The notes below the pieces were generated by a model. That model did no database searches. It was not told the DNA's origin and was given only the letters and a program-made list of their open reading frames with translations. From DASUPK01 sp963848955 (lineage in GTDB: Bacteria > Actinomycetota > Thermoleophilia > Solirubrobacterales > 70-9): DNA of 64,000 nt. Both the position numbers and the translations under genes were made by a program. Positions 8,309 through 17,108 of this stretch are shown here, piece by piece (positions within the stretch are counted from its first letter, which is position 1; the number at the start of each line of letters is the position of its first letter). The DNA is taken from assembly GCA_963848955.1 (NCBI GenBank), contig CAWKFQ010000012.1, positions 1 to 64,000 on the forward strand, given 5' to 3'.

Positions 8309-9661
8309 TCAGTCGGCCGACCGCGCTGCGCCGGCGATCACGTTGACGAAGTTCTCGAGGTGCTTCGTCGTCCAGCACTCGAACGCCCCGTCGCAGTAGG
8401 GCTCGTAGGCCGCCATCACCGAATCGCCGTAGTTCCAGTAGAGCTTCGGCTCGGGGTTGAGCCAGAAGGTGCGGCCCGCGTGCTCCGCGATGGCGCCGAA
8501 GGTTGCGGCGTGTGGCTCCCGTCCGTTGGTTCGGGCGTCGCCCAGGACGATCACGGTCGAGCGCGGGCCGAGATCCTCGGCGATCTCCTCGCCGAACTCG
8601 ATCCAGACCCTGCCGTAGTCCGTGTATCCCGAGACGTCGGCGACGCCGCCCTCCGAAGAGACGCGCTCGGAGATCTTCCGGAAGTCGCGCTCGTGCTCGA
8701 AGATGTCGGTGACCTCGCTGATCCGCTCGATGAAGACGAAGCTGCGCAGCTTGCGGAACGAGTCGTGCAGCGCGTGCAGTACGGAGAGGAAGAAGACGCT
8801 CGCCGAGCTCACCGACGTCGAGACGTCGCAGAGGACGTAGATCTCGGGACGGCGCGGGCGCTTCGGCCGGTACCGCAGGCGGAGTGGCACACCGCCGGTC
8901 TCGAGCGAGGCCCGCATGGTGCGTCGCACGTCGACCTGCTGGCCGCGGGCGCGGCCGCGAGCCTCGTGGCCGAGGGTGGCGATCCGGCGCTTCAGCTGGG
9001 CGACAGCGCGGTGGACCGCCGCCAGATCCTGGGCCGGGCTGGTCGGCAGGGTGCGGTCGAGCTCGGCGAGCGGCCGTGATGGCGGCAGCTTTCCGGTGCG
9101 CTCGATCGTCGCGCGCTCCAGTTCGCGGCGCAGGTAGCGCTCGAACTGCTTGACGTTCTCCGGGTCGAGCGCCTGGTCCTGTCCGTCGTCCCGTCGCCCG
9201 CTCGCTTGCAGGCCCAGCGCGCGGCGGATCCGCTGCACGTCCACGCCGATCACCCCGGAGCGTTCTCCCTGCCGCCCGAAGGCGTTCATCGCGAGGCGAG
9301 CGAGGTCCCGCATCGCGCCGTCGTTGCCCTCGGTGATCGCGCGGCGGATTGCCTCCCGGAGCTCGTCGAGGTCGATCCGGTCGCCCGCGCTCTCGAAGCG
9401 CTCGTCCTCTATCCCGCGCTCGAGCGCCTCCGACTCGGCGGCGCGGAAGAAATGGCGGTCGAAGAGCAGCTCGAAGATCCGCCGGTCCTCCTGCGACTTG
9501 GCGATGGTGGCCGCGAGCGACTCGCGGAAGTCCCGCTGGTCGGTCCAGCTCACCTCATCCAGGGCGGCGAACGCGTCGAGAATCTCGGACGTGCCGACCG
9601 CGACGCCCTCGGAGCGGAGTTCCTCGACGAAGGCGAGCAGGCTGCTCGCGGTGGTGGACAC
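8309..9661 (-). CDS. VWA-domain protein, CoxE-like
   Basis: A 450-residue protein with a C-terminal von Willebrand A domain whose metal-site motif reads CDVSTSVSS (DxSxS). The N-terminal part, rich in arginine and glutamate, resembles CoxE-like proteins, partners of MoxR-type AAA ATPases in assembling or activating metal enzymes. The start chosen is GTG at 9661 (VSTTASSLLAFVEEL), two bases after the ATPase stop. The frame is open further upstream but only as the shadow of the ATPase gene. No CO dehydrogenase genes are in the window, so the client is unknown. Confidence 0.85.
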   Translation of the reverse strand: MSTTASSLLAFVEELRSEGVAVGTSEILDAFAALDEVSWTDQRDFRESLAATIAKSQEDRRIFELLFDRHFFRAAESEALERGIEDERFESAGDRIDLDELREAIRRAITEGNDGAMRDLARLAMNAFGRQGERSGVIGVDVQRIRRALGLQASGRRDDGQDQALDPENVKQFERYLRRELERATIERTGKLPPSRPLAELDRTLPTSPAQDLAAVHRAVAQLKRRIATLGHEARGRARGQQVDVRRTMRASLETGGVPLRLRYRPKRPRRPEIYVLCDVSTSVSSASVFFLSVLHALHDSFRKLRSFVFIERISEVTDIFEHERDFRKISERVSSEGGVADVSGYTDYGRVWIEFGEEIAEDLGPRSTVIVLGDARTNGREPHAATFGAIAEHAGRTFWLNPEPKLYWNYGDSVMAAYEPYCDGAFECWTTKHLENFVNVIAGAARSAD

Positions 9662-9663
9662 GG

Positions 9664-10590
9664 TCAGCTCCGGGAGGAGCCGGGCGGGGTGAATCCGGGA
9701 ACCCCGTCGCCCTCGAGCTTGACCGAGACGCGCTCGGCGACCAGGTCGATGTCGGAGCGGTGCTTGACCAGGATGCTCATAGAGCTCTCGAAGGTCTCGC
9801 GGTCGATGTCGTCGGCGCCGATCAGGAGCAGTGTCCGCGCCCAATCGATCGATTCGGCGATCGAGGGCGGCTTCTTCAGGTCGAGCTGGCGAATCATGTG
9901 GACGATCTCGACGAGTCGCCGGGCCAGCCCCTCATCGAGTTCTGGGGCGTGGAGGCGAACGATCTGGAGCTCCCTGTCCACCGCGGGGTAATCGAGCCAG
10001 AGGTAGAGACAGCGGCGCTTGAGCGCCTCGGTCAGCTCGCGCGAGTTGTTCGAGGTCAGGACGACGATCGGCCGGGTGCGGGCCTCGATCACGCCCAGCT
10101 CCGGGATCGAGATCTGGAAGTCGGAGAGGACCTCGAGCAGCATCGCCTCGAACTCCTGGTCGGTCTTGTCGATCTCGTCGATCAGCAGGACGACCGCGTC
10201 CTCGGCGCTGATCGCCTCGAGCAGCGGGCGAGTGAGCAGGAACTCCTCGCCGAAGATGTCGCCTCGCGTCGCCTCCCAGCTTCCCTCGCCGTCCTCGCTC
10301 GACTCGGCCTGGATCCTGAGCAGCTGCTTGCGGTAGTTCCACTCGTAGAGGGCCTTGGCCTCGTCGAGGCCCTCGTAGCACTGCAGGCGCACCAGGCGCC
10401 GGCCGGAGGCGCGCGAAAGGGCCTTGGCGAGCTCGGTCTTGCCGACTCCGGCTGGGCCCTCGACGAGCACGGGCTTGCCCAGGCGCTGGGCGAGGAAGGA
10501 GACGAGGGCGGCCGCCTCGTCGGCCAGATACCCCACCTGGCCGAGGTCCTCGCGAACCTGGGCGACCGACTGCGGCTGAGGCTCCGGCAT
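9664..10590 (-). CDS. MoxR-family AAA+ ATPase
   Basis: The ATG at 10590 (MPEPQPQSVAQVRED) gives 308 residues. The Walker A motif is EGPAGVGKTE and Walker B is VVLLIDEIDKTD; sensor 1 lies in VVLTSNNSRELTEALKRRCLY, which also carries the arginine-rich segment typical of MoxR. MoxR ATPases act as chaperones with VWA proteins, and the next gene encodes one. The small gene at 10615 diverges from it with 24 bases between. Confidence 0.92.
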   Translation of the reverse strand: MPEPQPQSVAQVREDLGQVGYLADEAAALVSFLAQRLGKPVLVEGPAGVGKTELAKALSRASGRRLVRLQCYEGLDEAKALYEWNYRKQLLRIQAESSEDGEGSWEATRGDIFGEEFLLTRPLLEAISAEDAVVLLIDEIDKTDQEFEAMLLEVLSDFQISIPELGVIEARTRPIVVLTSNNSRELTEALKRRCLYLWLDYPAVDRELQIVRLHAPELDEGLARRLVEIVHMIRQLDLKKPPSIAESIDWARTLLLIGADDIDRETFESSMSILVKHRSDIDLVAERVSVKLEGDGVPGFTPPGSSRS

Positions 10591-10614
10591 CTGGGGGATG
10601 ATAGATAGCGCCGG

Positions 10615-10812
10615 ATGCTCGCCCTCGCCCTGCCCGACTCGCTCGGCCCCTACGCGGTGCTGCTCGCCATCGGATTTCTGGTGGGCTGGTACGGGCATGG
10701 CGCCAGGAACAACTGGATCGTCGCCTTCGGGATCGTGGTCATCCTGGCCGCGATCGGCCTCCTGCAAGTGGCGATCGCCACCCACAACGGCCGGGCACCG
10801 ACGGGGTTTTGA
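10615..10812 (+). CDS. Small membrane protein
   Basis: A 65-residue protein with two predicted membrane segments (around residues 12-25 and 35-52), separated by a short GWYGHGARNN loop. No family recognised. The high hydrophobicity over the whole length and the position between two well-supported genes argue that it is real. The PPK2 gene begins 30 bases later in the same direction. Confidence 0.55.
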   Translation: MLALALPDSLGPYAVLLAIGFLVGWYGHGARNNWIVAFGIVVILAAIGLLQVAIATHNGRAPTGF

Positions 10813-10842
10813 TGATGGGTGTTCCTGAGGTAGGTTCTGATC

Positions 10843-11614
10843 GTGGGAGTCCTGGATGAGCTCGATCTCTCGAAGAAGCTCTCCAAGGAGGAGGAGGCCG
10901 AACAGCTACAGGCGGCCTGGACCCGGCTCACTCAGCTCCGGCTGACGCTCGGCGGGCTGATCGGCAGCGGCGAGCTCGGGCCGCCGGTCTGCGTGGCATT
11001 CGAGGGTGGGGACGCCTCAGGCAAGGGGGGCGCGATCAGGCGGCTGGTCGCTCCGCTGGATCCGCGACACGTCCGCGTCGTCCAGTTCGCCGCTCCGACC
11101 CACGATGAGAAGCGCCACCACTTCCTCTGGCGCTTCTGGCCGTCGCTGCCGGGCTGGGGAGGAATGGCCGTCTTCGACCGGACCTGGTACGGCCGCGTCC
11201 TGGTCGAGCGGGTGGAGGGATTCGCGTCGCAGGAGGAGTGGACGCGCGCCTACGACGAGATCAACAACTTCGAGCGCGGCCTCGCGGACGAGGGGATGGT
11301 CTTGGTCAAGTTCTGGCTCCACGTCTCCTCGGAGGAGCAGCTGGAGCGTTTCAAGAAGCGGGAGAAGGACCCGCTGAAGAGCCTGGAAGCTGACCGACGA
11401 GGACTGGCGCAATCGCGAGAAGCGCGGTCAGTACGTCCAAGCCGTCGAGGACATGGTCGCGCGGACCAGCGTCGAGCCCCACGCCCCCTGGCACCTGATC
11501 CCGGCGGATTCGAAGCGTTACGCGAGGGTCGCGGTGATCGACACGGTGATCTCCGAGATCGAGGAGGGTATGCGCCGCCACGGGATCGAGCCCCCCGAGC
11601 CGATCGAGCGCTGA
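10843..11614 (+). CDS. ppk2: Polyphosphate kinase 2 family protein (frameshifted)
   Basis: PPK2 enzymes transfer phosphate between polyphosphate and nucleotides. Walker A is EGGDASGKGGAIRRL and the lid/Walker B region is FDRTWYGRVLVERVEG. One extra C near 11387 (in AAGAGCCTGG) breaks the frame; the other frame continues with WKLTDEDWRNREKRGQY, VEDMVARTS and HLIPADSKRYARVAV to the TGA at 11614. The start is GTG at 10843. The length of about 256 residues is that of a one-domain PPK2. Together with CYTH and CHAD it gives the region a polyphosphate theme. Confidence 0.88.
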
Positions 11615-11618
11615 CCGC

Positions 11619-12116
11619 TCAGTCCGGGGCCTGCGGGCGCTTCGCGCGCTCCCGGGGGCGCATCCTCAGGCCGGCGACGACGATGATCACCGCGCCGGCG
11701 AGGGCGACGAAGATCGCGTAGTGCAGGTCATAGGGCTCGTCGTGGCCGGCGAGCGTGAAGCGCGGGCGGTCCGCGATCCGGTAGAGAACGATCACGGCCG
11801 CCCAGCAGCCTGCCACCACGAACAGCGCCCACTCCCGCAGCGGCCGTGGCGGTACGTAGCCGCCTCCGCCCTGGAGCGCGAGGAAGGTGGTCGCCGCCGC
11901 GATCAGGACCAGCGCCGCCTCGGCCCAGCCAAAGGCCCCGATCCCGGTCAGCACGAGGTCGTTCGAGATCGGCGACTCATACCAAGGCAGAACCAGGCTG
12001 CCGACCATCACCGCGGCACCGATCACCGCGATCCGCTCATTTCCTCCCAGGCCGCGGAGATCCGTGAGCAGCTGGCGCGGGAACGAACCCCGCTCAGTCG
12101 AGCGGCTCGCGGCCAC
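11619..12116 (-). CDS. Four-pass membrane protein of unknown function
   Basis: 165 residues with four predicted membrane segments (about 28-46, 62-80, 92-110, 132-150). A conserved-looking SLVLPWYES motif follows the first segment. No function recognised. It overlaps the upstream EVE gene by 23 bases, so the pair is probably translated together. It converges with PPK2, with four bases between the stops. Confidence 0.7.
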   Translation of the reverse strand: MAASRSTERGSFPRQLLTDLRGLGGNERIAVIGAAVMVGSLVLPWYESPISNDLVLTGIGAFGWAEAALVLIAAATTFLALQGGGGYVPPRPLREWALFVVAGCWAAVIVLYRIADRPRFTLAGHDEPYDLHYAIFVALAGAVIIVVAGLRMRPRERAKRPQAPD

Positions 12117-12963
12117 CGTAACCGCCCTCGAGGTCGTGCCAGTAGCCCACCTCGTCCTCGCCGAGCTCCCAACACAGATAGACCTCCCGCCCGTCCATCA
12201 GCGCGGGGAAGTCGACCAGTCCCCGGTCGATGTCCCGCAGGACGATCCCGGCCCGCTCGACGGTTTCGAGGATCCGCCTGACCTCGAGGAACGCCAGCCC
12301 GACCTGACGTCCCTGCTCGCCGCCGCCGTTGGTCGGCGCGGCTTCGGAGAGAGCCTCGTGGGCCTCGGTGTCGGTGAGGTCGTCCTTGGACTCCTGGAGC
12401 TGGCTGAGCAGCGCGGTCAGCTGAGGCAGCAGGGCGTTCGCCTCCTCCCTGGAGAAGTGGCGCTCGTGGACCAGCTCGGTGCCTTCGTCGGTCACGCGCG
12501 CGCTGGCGGCGATCTGCGACGCAAGACGCTCACGGAGCAGCTCGGCGTCCGCCTCGCCGATGGTTCGCAGCTGGCCCTGGAAGGCGAGATGCCAGTGGTC
12601 CGGGGGCCACTTCCGGACGTGCTCGAGCTCCGTCGCGAGCTCCTCCGCCGGGACGAACCGATCCTCTGGCAGGATCAACACCGGCTCCGCCTCGACGCGC
12701 CAGGGGTAGACCTCAGCCTTGCCCTTCTTGCCCGGCCAGATCCGGGCGCGATCCTCGAACATCTCGGACTTCACCCGGGCGATTCCCCCGAACGCCTTCA
12801 CGCCGGTGACGTAGAAGAAGACCTCGTCCCCGGGCTCGAACTGCTCGGCCTGCCGGCGACGGCCCTCCTTGAAGCCGATGACGTCGAAGCCTCGCTCGAC
12901 GTTGATCCGGAAGTTCTCGAGCGACCCCGTGAGGATCCAGTTGGTCGGGCGCTCCTCGGTCAC
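12094..12963 (-). CDS. EVE domain-DUF2203 fusion protein
   Basis: Residues 1-150 form an EVE domain (NWILTGSLENF, DEVFFYVTGVKAFGGIARV, PVLILPEDRF), a PUA/YTH-like fold thought to bind modified bases. Residues 165-285 match DUF2203 (HFSREEANALLPQL, GLVDFPALMDGREVYLCWELGE). The two modules are joined in a single intact 289-residue protein. DUF2203 proteins are usually free-standing and of unknown function. The downstream membrane gene overlaps its end. Confidence 0.85.
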   Translation of the reverse strand: MTEERPTNWILTGSLENFRINVERGFDVIGFKEGRRRQAEQFEPGDEVFFYVTGVKAFGGIARVKSEMFEDRARIWPGKKGKAEVYPWRVEAEPVLILPEDRFVPAEELATELEHVRKWPPDHWHLAFQGQLRTIGEADAELLRERLASQIAASARVTDEGTELVHERHFSREEANALLPQLTALLSQLQESKDDLTDTEAHEALSEAAPTNGGGEQGRQVGLAFLEVRRILETVERAGIVLRDIDRGLVDFPALMDGREVYLCWELGEDEVGYWHDLEGGYGGREPLD

Positions 12964-12972
12964 GGCACGATT

Positions 12973-13434
12973 CTAAGGAGCGTTGGCGCGGCGATCCCGG
13001 GACGCCGCCCGCCGCAGTCCGTCCAGGAGCTTCTCGACCTGGGTCCTCAGGTAGCTCTTCGTGTGGAGCGCGGCGCCAACGCGTCCCCGCAGCGACCGCG
13101 ACTCGATGGGCTCGATCCCGAGCTCGACCTCCGTGAAGGTCCCGTCCTGTGCCTGGGTGAGCAGCCAGTGCGCGTAGAAGCCCGAGACCTGGCATTTCAT
13201 CTTGAGCTCGTGCAGGTCCTCGAGCTCCTCGACCTTGAAGGTCGTCGTCGCCTTCATTCCGAGGGGCCCGCGACCGGTGATGTCGAAGGTCGAGCCCTTC
13301 TCGATCCTGATCGGCGCGCCAGTCACCGCCAGCACGTCCGGGTCCCAGTCGGGGCTTCTCGCCGGGTCGCAGAGAATGTCCCAGACCTCGGTGACGGGCG
13401 CCTGGATCAGGGCCTGCTGCTTCCAGGAGGACAT
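12973..13434 (-). CDS. SRPBCC (polyketide cyclase/START-like) protein
   Basis: 153 residues starting MSSWKQQALIQAPVTEVWD, followed by DPARSPDWDPDV and a strand-rich middle, the pattern of START-fold lipid-binding proteins with a hydrophobic cavity. The ATG overlaps the TGA of the upstream cyclase-ATPase gene by one base, so the two are coupled, and the EVE gene follows nine bases later. A ligand cannot be named. Confidence 0.82.
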   Translation of the reverse strand: MSSWKQQALIQAPVTEVWDILCDPARSPDWDPDVLAVTGAPIRIEKGSTFDITGRGPLGMKATTTFKVEELEDLHELKMKCQVSGFYAHWLLTQAQDGTFTEVELGIEPIESRSLRGRVGAALHTKSYLRTQVEKLLDGLRRAASRDRRANAP

Positions 13435-16400
13435 CAGGACCGGACCGCCTCACGCGTCCGCTCGGCGAGGGCGGGCGCCCCGAGCTCCTCGTACTCGGCG
13501 GCAGCGGCGTCGAGCAACTCGTCGGCCGCCACGGGATCGGACTCGACCAAGAGCCTGCCGCGCACCATCAAACAACGCGCCGCGTCGAGGGGCCGGCCGA
13601 GCTCGAGCCAGCGTGCACGGGCCTCCTCGATGGCGGCCGCGCATTCTGCCGCGTCCTCCGTCGCCGCCCCGGCGGCCTCGGCCTTGGCGGCCTGGCCGAC
13701 CGGGTAATGAAGCCGTCCTGCGAGCCGCTCGGCCTCCTCGGCCGCGGCCCGAGCCTGCTCGCCGCGGCCGGCGAGCGCGAGGGCCACCGCGCGGGCCGAG
13801 ATCGCCTCGACCGATTGCGCGATCAGGCCTGCCCGCTCACAGATGTCGAGCGCCCTGGTCAGCTCGGTCTCGGCACCGGCCAGATTGCCGCTGTCCCGCA
13901 ACGCCGCGCCGAGCCAGAAGAGGGCCGAGAAAGCCACCTCCGAGCGGCCGACCTGCTCCCCTTGCTCGTGGGCGCGCGTGTAGTAGCGGATCGCGTCGTC
14001 CCAGCGGGCCGCCCGCCAGCTCAGGATCCCTCGCATCAGGTCCGGGAAGCAGAGCTTCCCGTGAAGTCCCTCACGCTCCGCGAGCTTGGCGCTCGCCTCG
14101 GTTGCCCGCTCGACCTCGTCCCAGTCCGCCCCGTGGACCGCGAGCTGGGCGAGGGAGGCGTGGAGCTCGACCTGGGAGGGCAGGTCGCCCACCTCCTGGG
14201 CGATCTCCAGTGCCTCGCGGTAGGCATCGGCCGCGCCCTCGTAGTCCGCCTCGGAGACCTCCAGGTGATAGCCGAGCGTGAGCAGCGCTCTCACCGCCTC
14301 GGCACGGTCGGATTCCCGCGCGAGAGCCACCGAGCGCTCGAGGTTCTCCCGCGCCTTCTCGGAGTCCCCGATCCGGCCGAAGACCCGGCCAAAGATGCCG
14401 TGCGCGCGGCTGGCCGCTCGCGCCTCGTCGAGCCGCTCGGCGAGGCGAAGCGCCTTCTCGGAGGCGTAGATGGCGAGCATGTTGTCGCCCGTGTGCATAT
14501 AGAGCGAGGCGGCTTCCTCATAGAGGCGGACGAGCTCGATGCAGGGCGCTCCGTCCTTGAGCAGGTCGATCCCGCGCTGGTAGTTGTCGATCGACGCGCG
14601 CCGCTCGCCCTTGTGCCACAGAGCGGCGCCGATCTTCCGATGGAGATCCGCCACGCGGGCGAGGTCCTCCTCGGAGCGGTGATAGGAGAGGCAGCGCTCC
14701 CAGACGCCGACCGCGGCGTCCACCCGGCCCATCCGCAGCGCGACGTCGCCCTGCTTCTCGCCGATGCGAGCGATGACCGCCGGATCGAGCGACTCGGAGA
14801 TCTCCAGGGCGGCCGTGTACCGGTCGAAGGCCTCAGCATTGGAGTAGAGGGTCGCGGCCGCGTCGCCGGCCGCCTCGAGCGACTCGAGCGCCTGGGCCCG
14901 GAGCGTGGCGAGCTCGTCTGGCTCCAGGCCGGCCTCGGAGCCGAGCGCCGAGGCACGGGCGAAGTGCTCGGCGATCAGGCCGATCACCCCGTCCGAGCGT
15001 TCGCCGGCACGCTCTCGGAAGAACTCCGCTACCGCGACGTGCTTGCGGCAGCGAACTGACTTGGGAAGCATCGAATAGGCGACGTCCCGGATCAGGACGT
15101 GCTTGAAGGCGTACTCCCTCTCCCCGGCCAGCCTGCTGCTGGAGCTCGGAACGAGCAGATCCTTCTCCTCCAGGGTGGCGAGGGTTCTATCCAGGTCCAC
15201 ATCCTCGTCTGTCGCCGTCCTGGCGAGCGCACCCTCCCAGAAGGTCTGTCCGATCACCGAGGCCGACTGGAGCAGCCTGCGTTCGAGGCGATCGAGCGAA
15301 TCGAGCCGGGCCGCGAGCAGCGACTGGACCGTGCTCGGGAGCGCCGTGGCTTCGACCGTGTCCTCCTCGAGCAGGCGGTTGACCATCTCCTCGGCGAACA
15401 GCGGGTTTCCTCCCGAGCGCTCCGCGACCTGCGGCACGACCTTGGCCGCGCCATTGCCGCTGTTCGGCAGCAGCGCCTCCACCAGCTCGCGCGTCTCCTC
15501 GCCGGTCAGCGGTTCCAGAGAGATCGTCGTCGCATTCCGGCGGCCGCCGCCCCAGTCGGGCCGCCGTTCGAGGAGCTCGTCGCGGCTCAGGCAGACGAGC
15601 AGGAGCGGAGCGCGGACCCAGCGCGTCAGGTGGTCGATCAGGTCGAGCATCCCCTCGTCGGCCCAATGGATGTCGTCGATCGCCAGCACCAGCGGCTTGC
15701 GCCGGGCGATGCCCTCGACCACAGCGCGGGCAGCCGAGAAGAGCGCCTCGCGCATCCGCTGTGGGTCCTCCTGCTCCTCAAAACGGGTTGCCCCTGAACG
15801 GGGCACCCTCGCACCAAGCTCCTCGGGAGGCTCGAGGCCCAGCGGAATGGCGAGCAGGGCGGCGTTGCGCTCGCCCGCGGACTCGTCCCCGAGCTCGGTC
15901 ATCAGCTGTGTGACCCCCGCGCGGAGCTTCTCCCAGGCCGCCTCCGGCGTGTCGGTGTCGCGGATCTCGAACTCGTCGTTCAGGACCTCAGCCAGCGCCC
16001 AGTAGGCGATCCCGGAGCCATAGGGCGGGCACTGCCCGCGACGAATCGTCGGTGGATCGGGCGAGGAGCCGAGATTTGACATCAGCTCGCGGAGCAGCCG
16101 GGACTTGCCCACTCCCGCCTGGCCGATCACGGTGACGAGGTACGGACGGCCCTCCCGGTCGACCCGCTCCGCCAGCGAGGAGAGCAGCCCCGCCTCCTCC
16201 TCGCGGCCGATGAGTGGCGTCTGCGCGCGGCCGCCCCTGCGCCGCGGCTCGGAGAGCACGCCCGTCGCCTCCCAGGCCGGAACCGGCTCCTCCTTGCCCT
16301 TGAGCGTGAGCGGCTCGAGCCGCTCGTACGAGATCGCCTCCCCGGTGGCCTGGTAGGTCGACTCGCCGACCGTGACGCTCTCCGGCCGCCCTGCTCCCTG

Positions 16401-17015
16401 CAGGCGCGCGGCGACGTTGACTGCGTCGCCCATCACCGTGTAGCGGTCGCCCACCGCGCCGGCCATCACCTCTCCGGAGTTGATCCCCACCCGCAGTGAG
16501 AACTCGACCCCGTACTTCTCCTGGCTCTCGCGGTTGGCCCCCTCCATCGCCTCCTGCATCGCGAGTCCGGCGCGCACCGCGCGCTCGGGATCGTCCTCGT
16601 GCGCGGTCGGAGCCCCGAACACTCCCATCACGTTGTCGCCGATGAACTTGTCGATCGATCCTCCGAAGCGCTCGATCGCGTCGCCGAGGCGCCGGAGCGT
16701 GCGGTCGACGAGCGCCTTCACCGCCTCCGGGTCCATCCGCTCCGCCGCGGCCGTGTAGCCGGAGAGATCGGCGAACACGATCGTCGCCTGGCGTCGCTCC
16801 TCCGGCGGAGCCTCCGTCGGCGAGGGTGCCGCTGGGGTCGCGGCGGGAGTGCCTTCGCCCAACGCCGCGCCGCACTCCATGCAGAACTTGGCGCCGCCCG
16901 GGTTCTCCGCGCCGCAGCTCGGGCACAGCGGCGTGAGCTCGGCCCCGCAGGACATGCAGAATCGGGCCTGCCCTGGATTCTCAGCCGAGCAGCTGGGGCA
17001 GGTTCTCCCCTCCAT
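13434..17015 (-). CDS. Class III cyclase-AAA ATPase-TPR regulator with double zinc ribbon
   Basis: The start is the ATG at 17015 (MEGRTCPSCSAENPG); the open frame extends to 17648 but that part lies opposite a lipoprotein gene. Residues 5-50 hold two CxxC-CxxC zinc ribbons. Residues 80-255 form a class III cyclase domain with metal site FADLSGYT and GGSIDKFIGDNVMGVFG. An AAA module follows (GQAGVGKSRLL; LVLAIDDIHWAD), then about 550 residues of TPR-like helices. Such proteins are common actinobacterial signal regulators; whether this one makes cAMP is not known. A palindromic repeat (15780-15815) is inserted in frame within the ATPase and encodes about residues 401-412. Confidence 0.92.
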   Translation of the reverse strand: MEGRTCPSCSAENPGQARFCMSCGAELTPLCPSCGAENPGGAKFCMECGAALGEGTPAATPAAPSPTEAPPEERRQATIVFADLSGYTAAAERMDPEAVKALVDRTLRRLGDAIERFGGSIDKFIGDNVMGVFGAPTAHEDDPERAVRAGLAMQEAMEGANRESQEKYGVEFSLRVGINSGEVMAGAVGDRYTVMGDAVNVAARLQGAGRPESVTVGESTYQATGEAISYERLEPLTLKGKEEPVPAWEATGVLSEPRRRGGRAQTPLIGREEEAGLLSSLAERVDREGRPYLVTVIGQAGVGKSRLLRELMSNLGSSPDPPTIRRGQCPPYGSGIAYWALAEVLNDEFEIRDTDTPEAAWEKLRAGVTQLMTELGDESAGERNAALLAIPLGLEPPEELGARVPRSGATRFEEQEDPQRMREALFSAARAVVEGIARRKPLVLAIDDIHWADEGMLDLIDHLTRWVRAPLLLVCLSRDELLERRPDWGGGRRNATTISLEPLTGEETRELVEALLPNSGNGAAKVVPQVAERSGGNPLFAEEMVNRLLEEDTVEATALPSTVQSLLAARLDSLDRLERRLLQSASVIGQTFWEGALARTATDEDVDLDRTLATLEEKDLLVPSSSSRLAGEREYAFKHVLIRDVAYSMLPKSVRCRKHVAVAEFFRERAGERSDGVIGLIAEHFARASALGSEAGLEPDELATLRAQALESLEAAGDAAATLYSNAEAFDRYTAALEISESLDPAVIARIGEKQGDVALRMGRVDAAVGVWERCLSYHRSEEDLARVADLHRKIGAALWHKGERRASIDNYQRGIDLLKDGAPCIELVRLYEEAASLYMHTGDNMLAIYASEKALRLAERLDEARAASRAHGIFGRVFGRIGDSEKARENLERSVALARESDRAEAVRALLTLGYHLEVSEADYEGAADAYREALEIAQEVGDLPSQVELHASLAQLAVHGADWDEVERATEASAKLAEREGLHGKLCFPDLMRGILSWRAARWDDAIRYYTRAHEQGEQVGRSEVAFSALFWLGAALRDSGNLAGAETELTRALDICERAGLIAQSVEAISARAVALALAGRGEQARAAAEEAERLAGRLHYPVGQAAKAEAAGAATEDAAECAAAIEEARARWLELGRPLDAARCLMVRGRLLVESDPVAADELLDAAAAEYEELGAPALAERTREAVRS
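15780..15815 (-). repeat. Palindromic repeat copy 1, in frame inside the cyclase-ATPase gene
   Basis: Arms ACGGGTTGC and GCACCCTCGC enclose a CCC/GGG stem. On the gene strand it encodes GARVPRSGATRF, between family-like segments LGLEPPEEL and EEQEDPQRM. Confidence 0.85.
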
Positions 17016-17108
17016 CGATCTGAGGATAGGACTTCGAACCCGGCTCGCCGCTAAGGACCTTGCGCTACGCTGCGGCGCCGCTTGCAGGTCGACCGAGGAT
17101 CCGCGTAA

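Noticed and set aside
7739..13434. A CO dehydrogenase accessory cluster (CoxD/E/G-like proteins)
   Set aside because: MoxR, CoxE-like and SRPBCC proteins are present, but no CoxL, CoxM or CoxS genes are, and the SRPBCC gene belongs to another operon.
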